A program made the position numbers and the translations under genes. DNA of 64,000 nt from Rhea pennata (taxonomy: Eukaryota; Chordata; Aves; Rheiformes; Rheidae), in contig NC_084702.1 in the NCBI RefSeq assembly GCF_028389875.1, forward strand, positions 61,296,553 through 61,360,552, read 5' to 3'. Position 1 is the stretch's first letter. Every line of letters starts with the position of its first letter. The notes under the pieces were generated by a model that saw nothing but the letters and a program-made list of their open reading frames with translations, ran no database searches and was not told the origin of the DNA. Below, one piece after another: positions 63,659 through 64,000 of the stretch.

Positions 63659-63740
63659 TTTTAGATTGCCCTTCCCTTAGACAGTGATCGTATCTATTGC
63701 ACATTCTTCAATGTACCAGATAATGAGCATACAGTAAATA
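63659..63740 (+). mobile_element. Possible ancient SINE/LINE tail fragment
   Basis: TTAGATTGCCCTTCCCTTAGACAGTGATCGTATCTATTGCA...ATGTACCAGATAATGAGCATACAGTAAATA has the layout of the old amniote element tail TTAGATTGTAAGCTC..GGGCAGGGACTGTCTC...TGTACAGCGCCTAGCACA. Divergence is high, so the call is tentative. Confidence 0.5.
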
Positions 63741-64000
63741 CTGTTACAACAGAGAACTAATCGATTAGGATTTCACTGTGACAAGTGCTCCACAGGTATA
63801 CTCCTGACAGAGGTTGATTACTGTAGACTAGTATTCAGAGATTTTATGGGCAATAGAGTGTTTTAGGTAAGCATGGAATACTTTAAGATGTAATGATGTC
63901 TGAGAATGCATGATGTATAATTAAATGTACAATTAGATATATTAGCTTTATGAGCCAGATTGATTTTAGTTGGAATATCCAGGAGCTTTCATAGTGTTCT
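63741..64000. other. Intronic DNA to the window end
   Basis: AT-rich, no feature seen. Confidence 0.5.

Noticed and set aside
55207..64000. Search for PDE4D3, D8 or D9 first exons and common exon 2
   Set aside because: No segment encoding their N-termini or the FDVDNG-containing common exon was found.
1..64000. Search for the mammalian PDE4D-intronic microRNA mir-582, tRNA genes, CRISPR arrays and endogenous retroviruses
   Set aside because: No hairpin with the mir-582 mature sequences, no cloverleaf with intact A and B boxes, no regularly spaced direct repeats, and no paired LTRs or retroviral frames were seen by eye.

Overview
The window looks like vertebrate nuclear DNA, most probably from a bird. 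It is AT-rich and gene-poor. It carries CR1 LINE fragments ending in the typical ATTCTATG 3' terminus, and it has no Alu, L1 or B-type elements. Two short coding segments are recognisable, both alternative first coding exons of one gene on the + strand: PDE4D, the cAMP-specific 3',5'-cyclic phosphodiesterase 4D. The catalytic domain, UCR1 and UCR2 are not here; they must lie to the right of base 64000.

Layout. 1-7640 is upstream DNA, intergenic or intronic to a more 5' PDE4D isoform. It contains a striking inverted repeat (arms near 2.27-2.46 kb and 4.37-4.56 kb, with a 104-bp identical core) and a decayed CR1 with reverse-transcriptase remnants (about 4.70-6.06 kb). 7640-9360 is a sharply bounded, very GC-rich CpG island. 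It holds the PDE4D4-type first exon (ATG at 8282, donor at 8659) and, 11 bases before the ATG, a perfect ten-unit GGCCCC hexanucleotide repeat. 8659-54937 is about 46 kb of intron with a MIR-like SINE, several CR1 pieces of different ages and simple repeats. 54938-55206 is the PDE4D5-type first coding exon, with the RACK1-binding N-terminus. 55207-64000 is intron downstream of it.

How the parts work together. The two exons are alternatives, each presumably driven by its own promoter and spliced to the same downstream common exon. Both stop in the same phase, two bases into a codon (CG in D4, TG in D5). With a pyrimidine as first base of the common exon, this gives Arg or Cys before the shared FDVDNG sequence known from PDE4D. 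The isoform-specific N-termini direct the same enzyme to different partners: SH3-type and other partners for D4, RACK1 and beta-arrestin for D5.

No RNA gene, CRISPR array, complete mobile element or intact retrovirus was recognised, and no undescribed multi-gene system is visible. The most unusual signals are the C9orf72-type hexanucleotide repeat before the D4 start, the highly identical inverted repeat, and two minimal upstream ORFs in the probable D5 leader.
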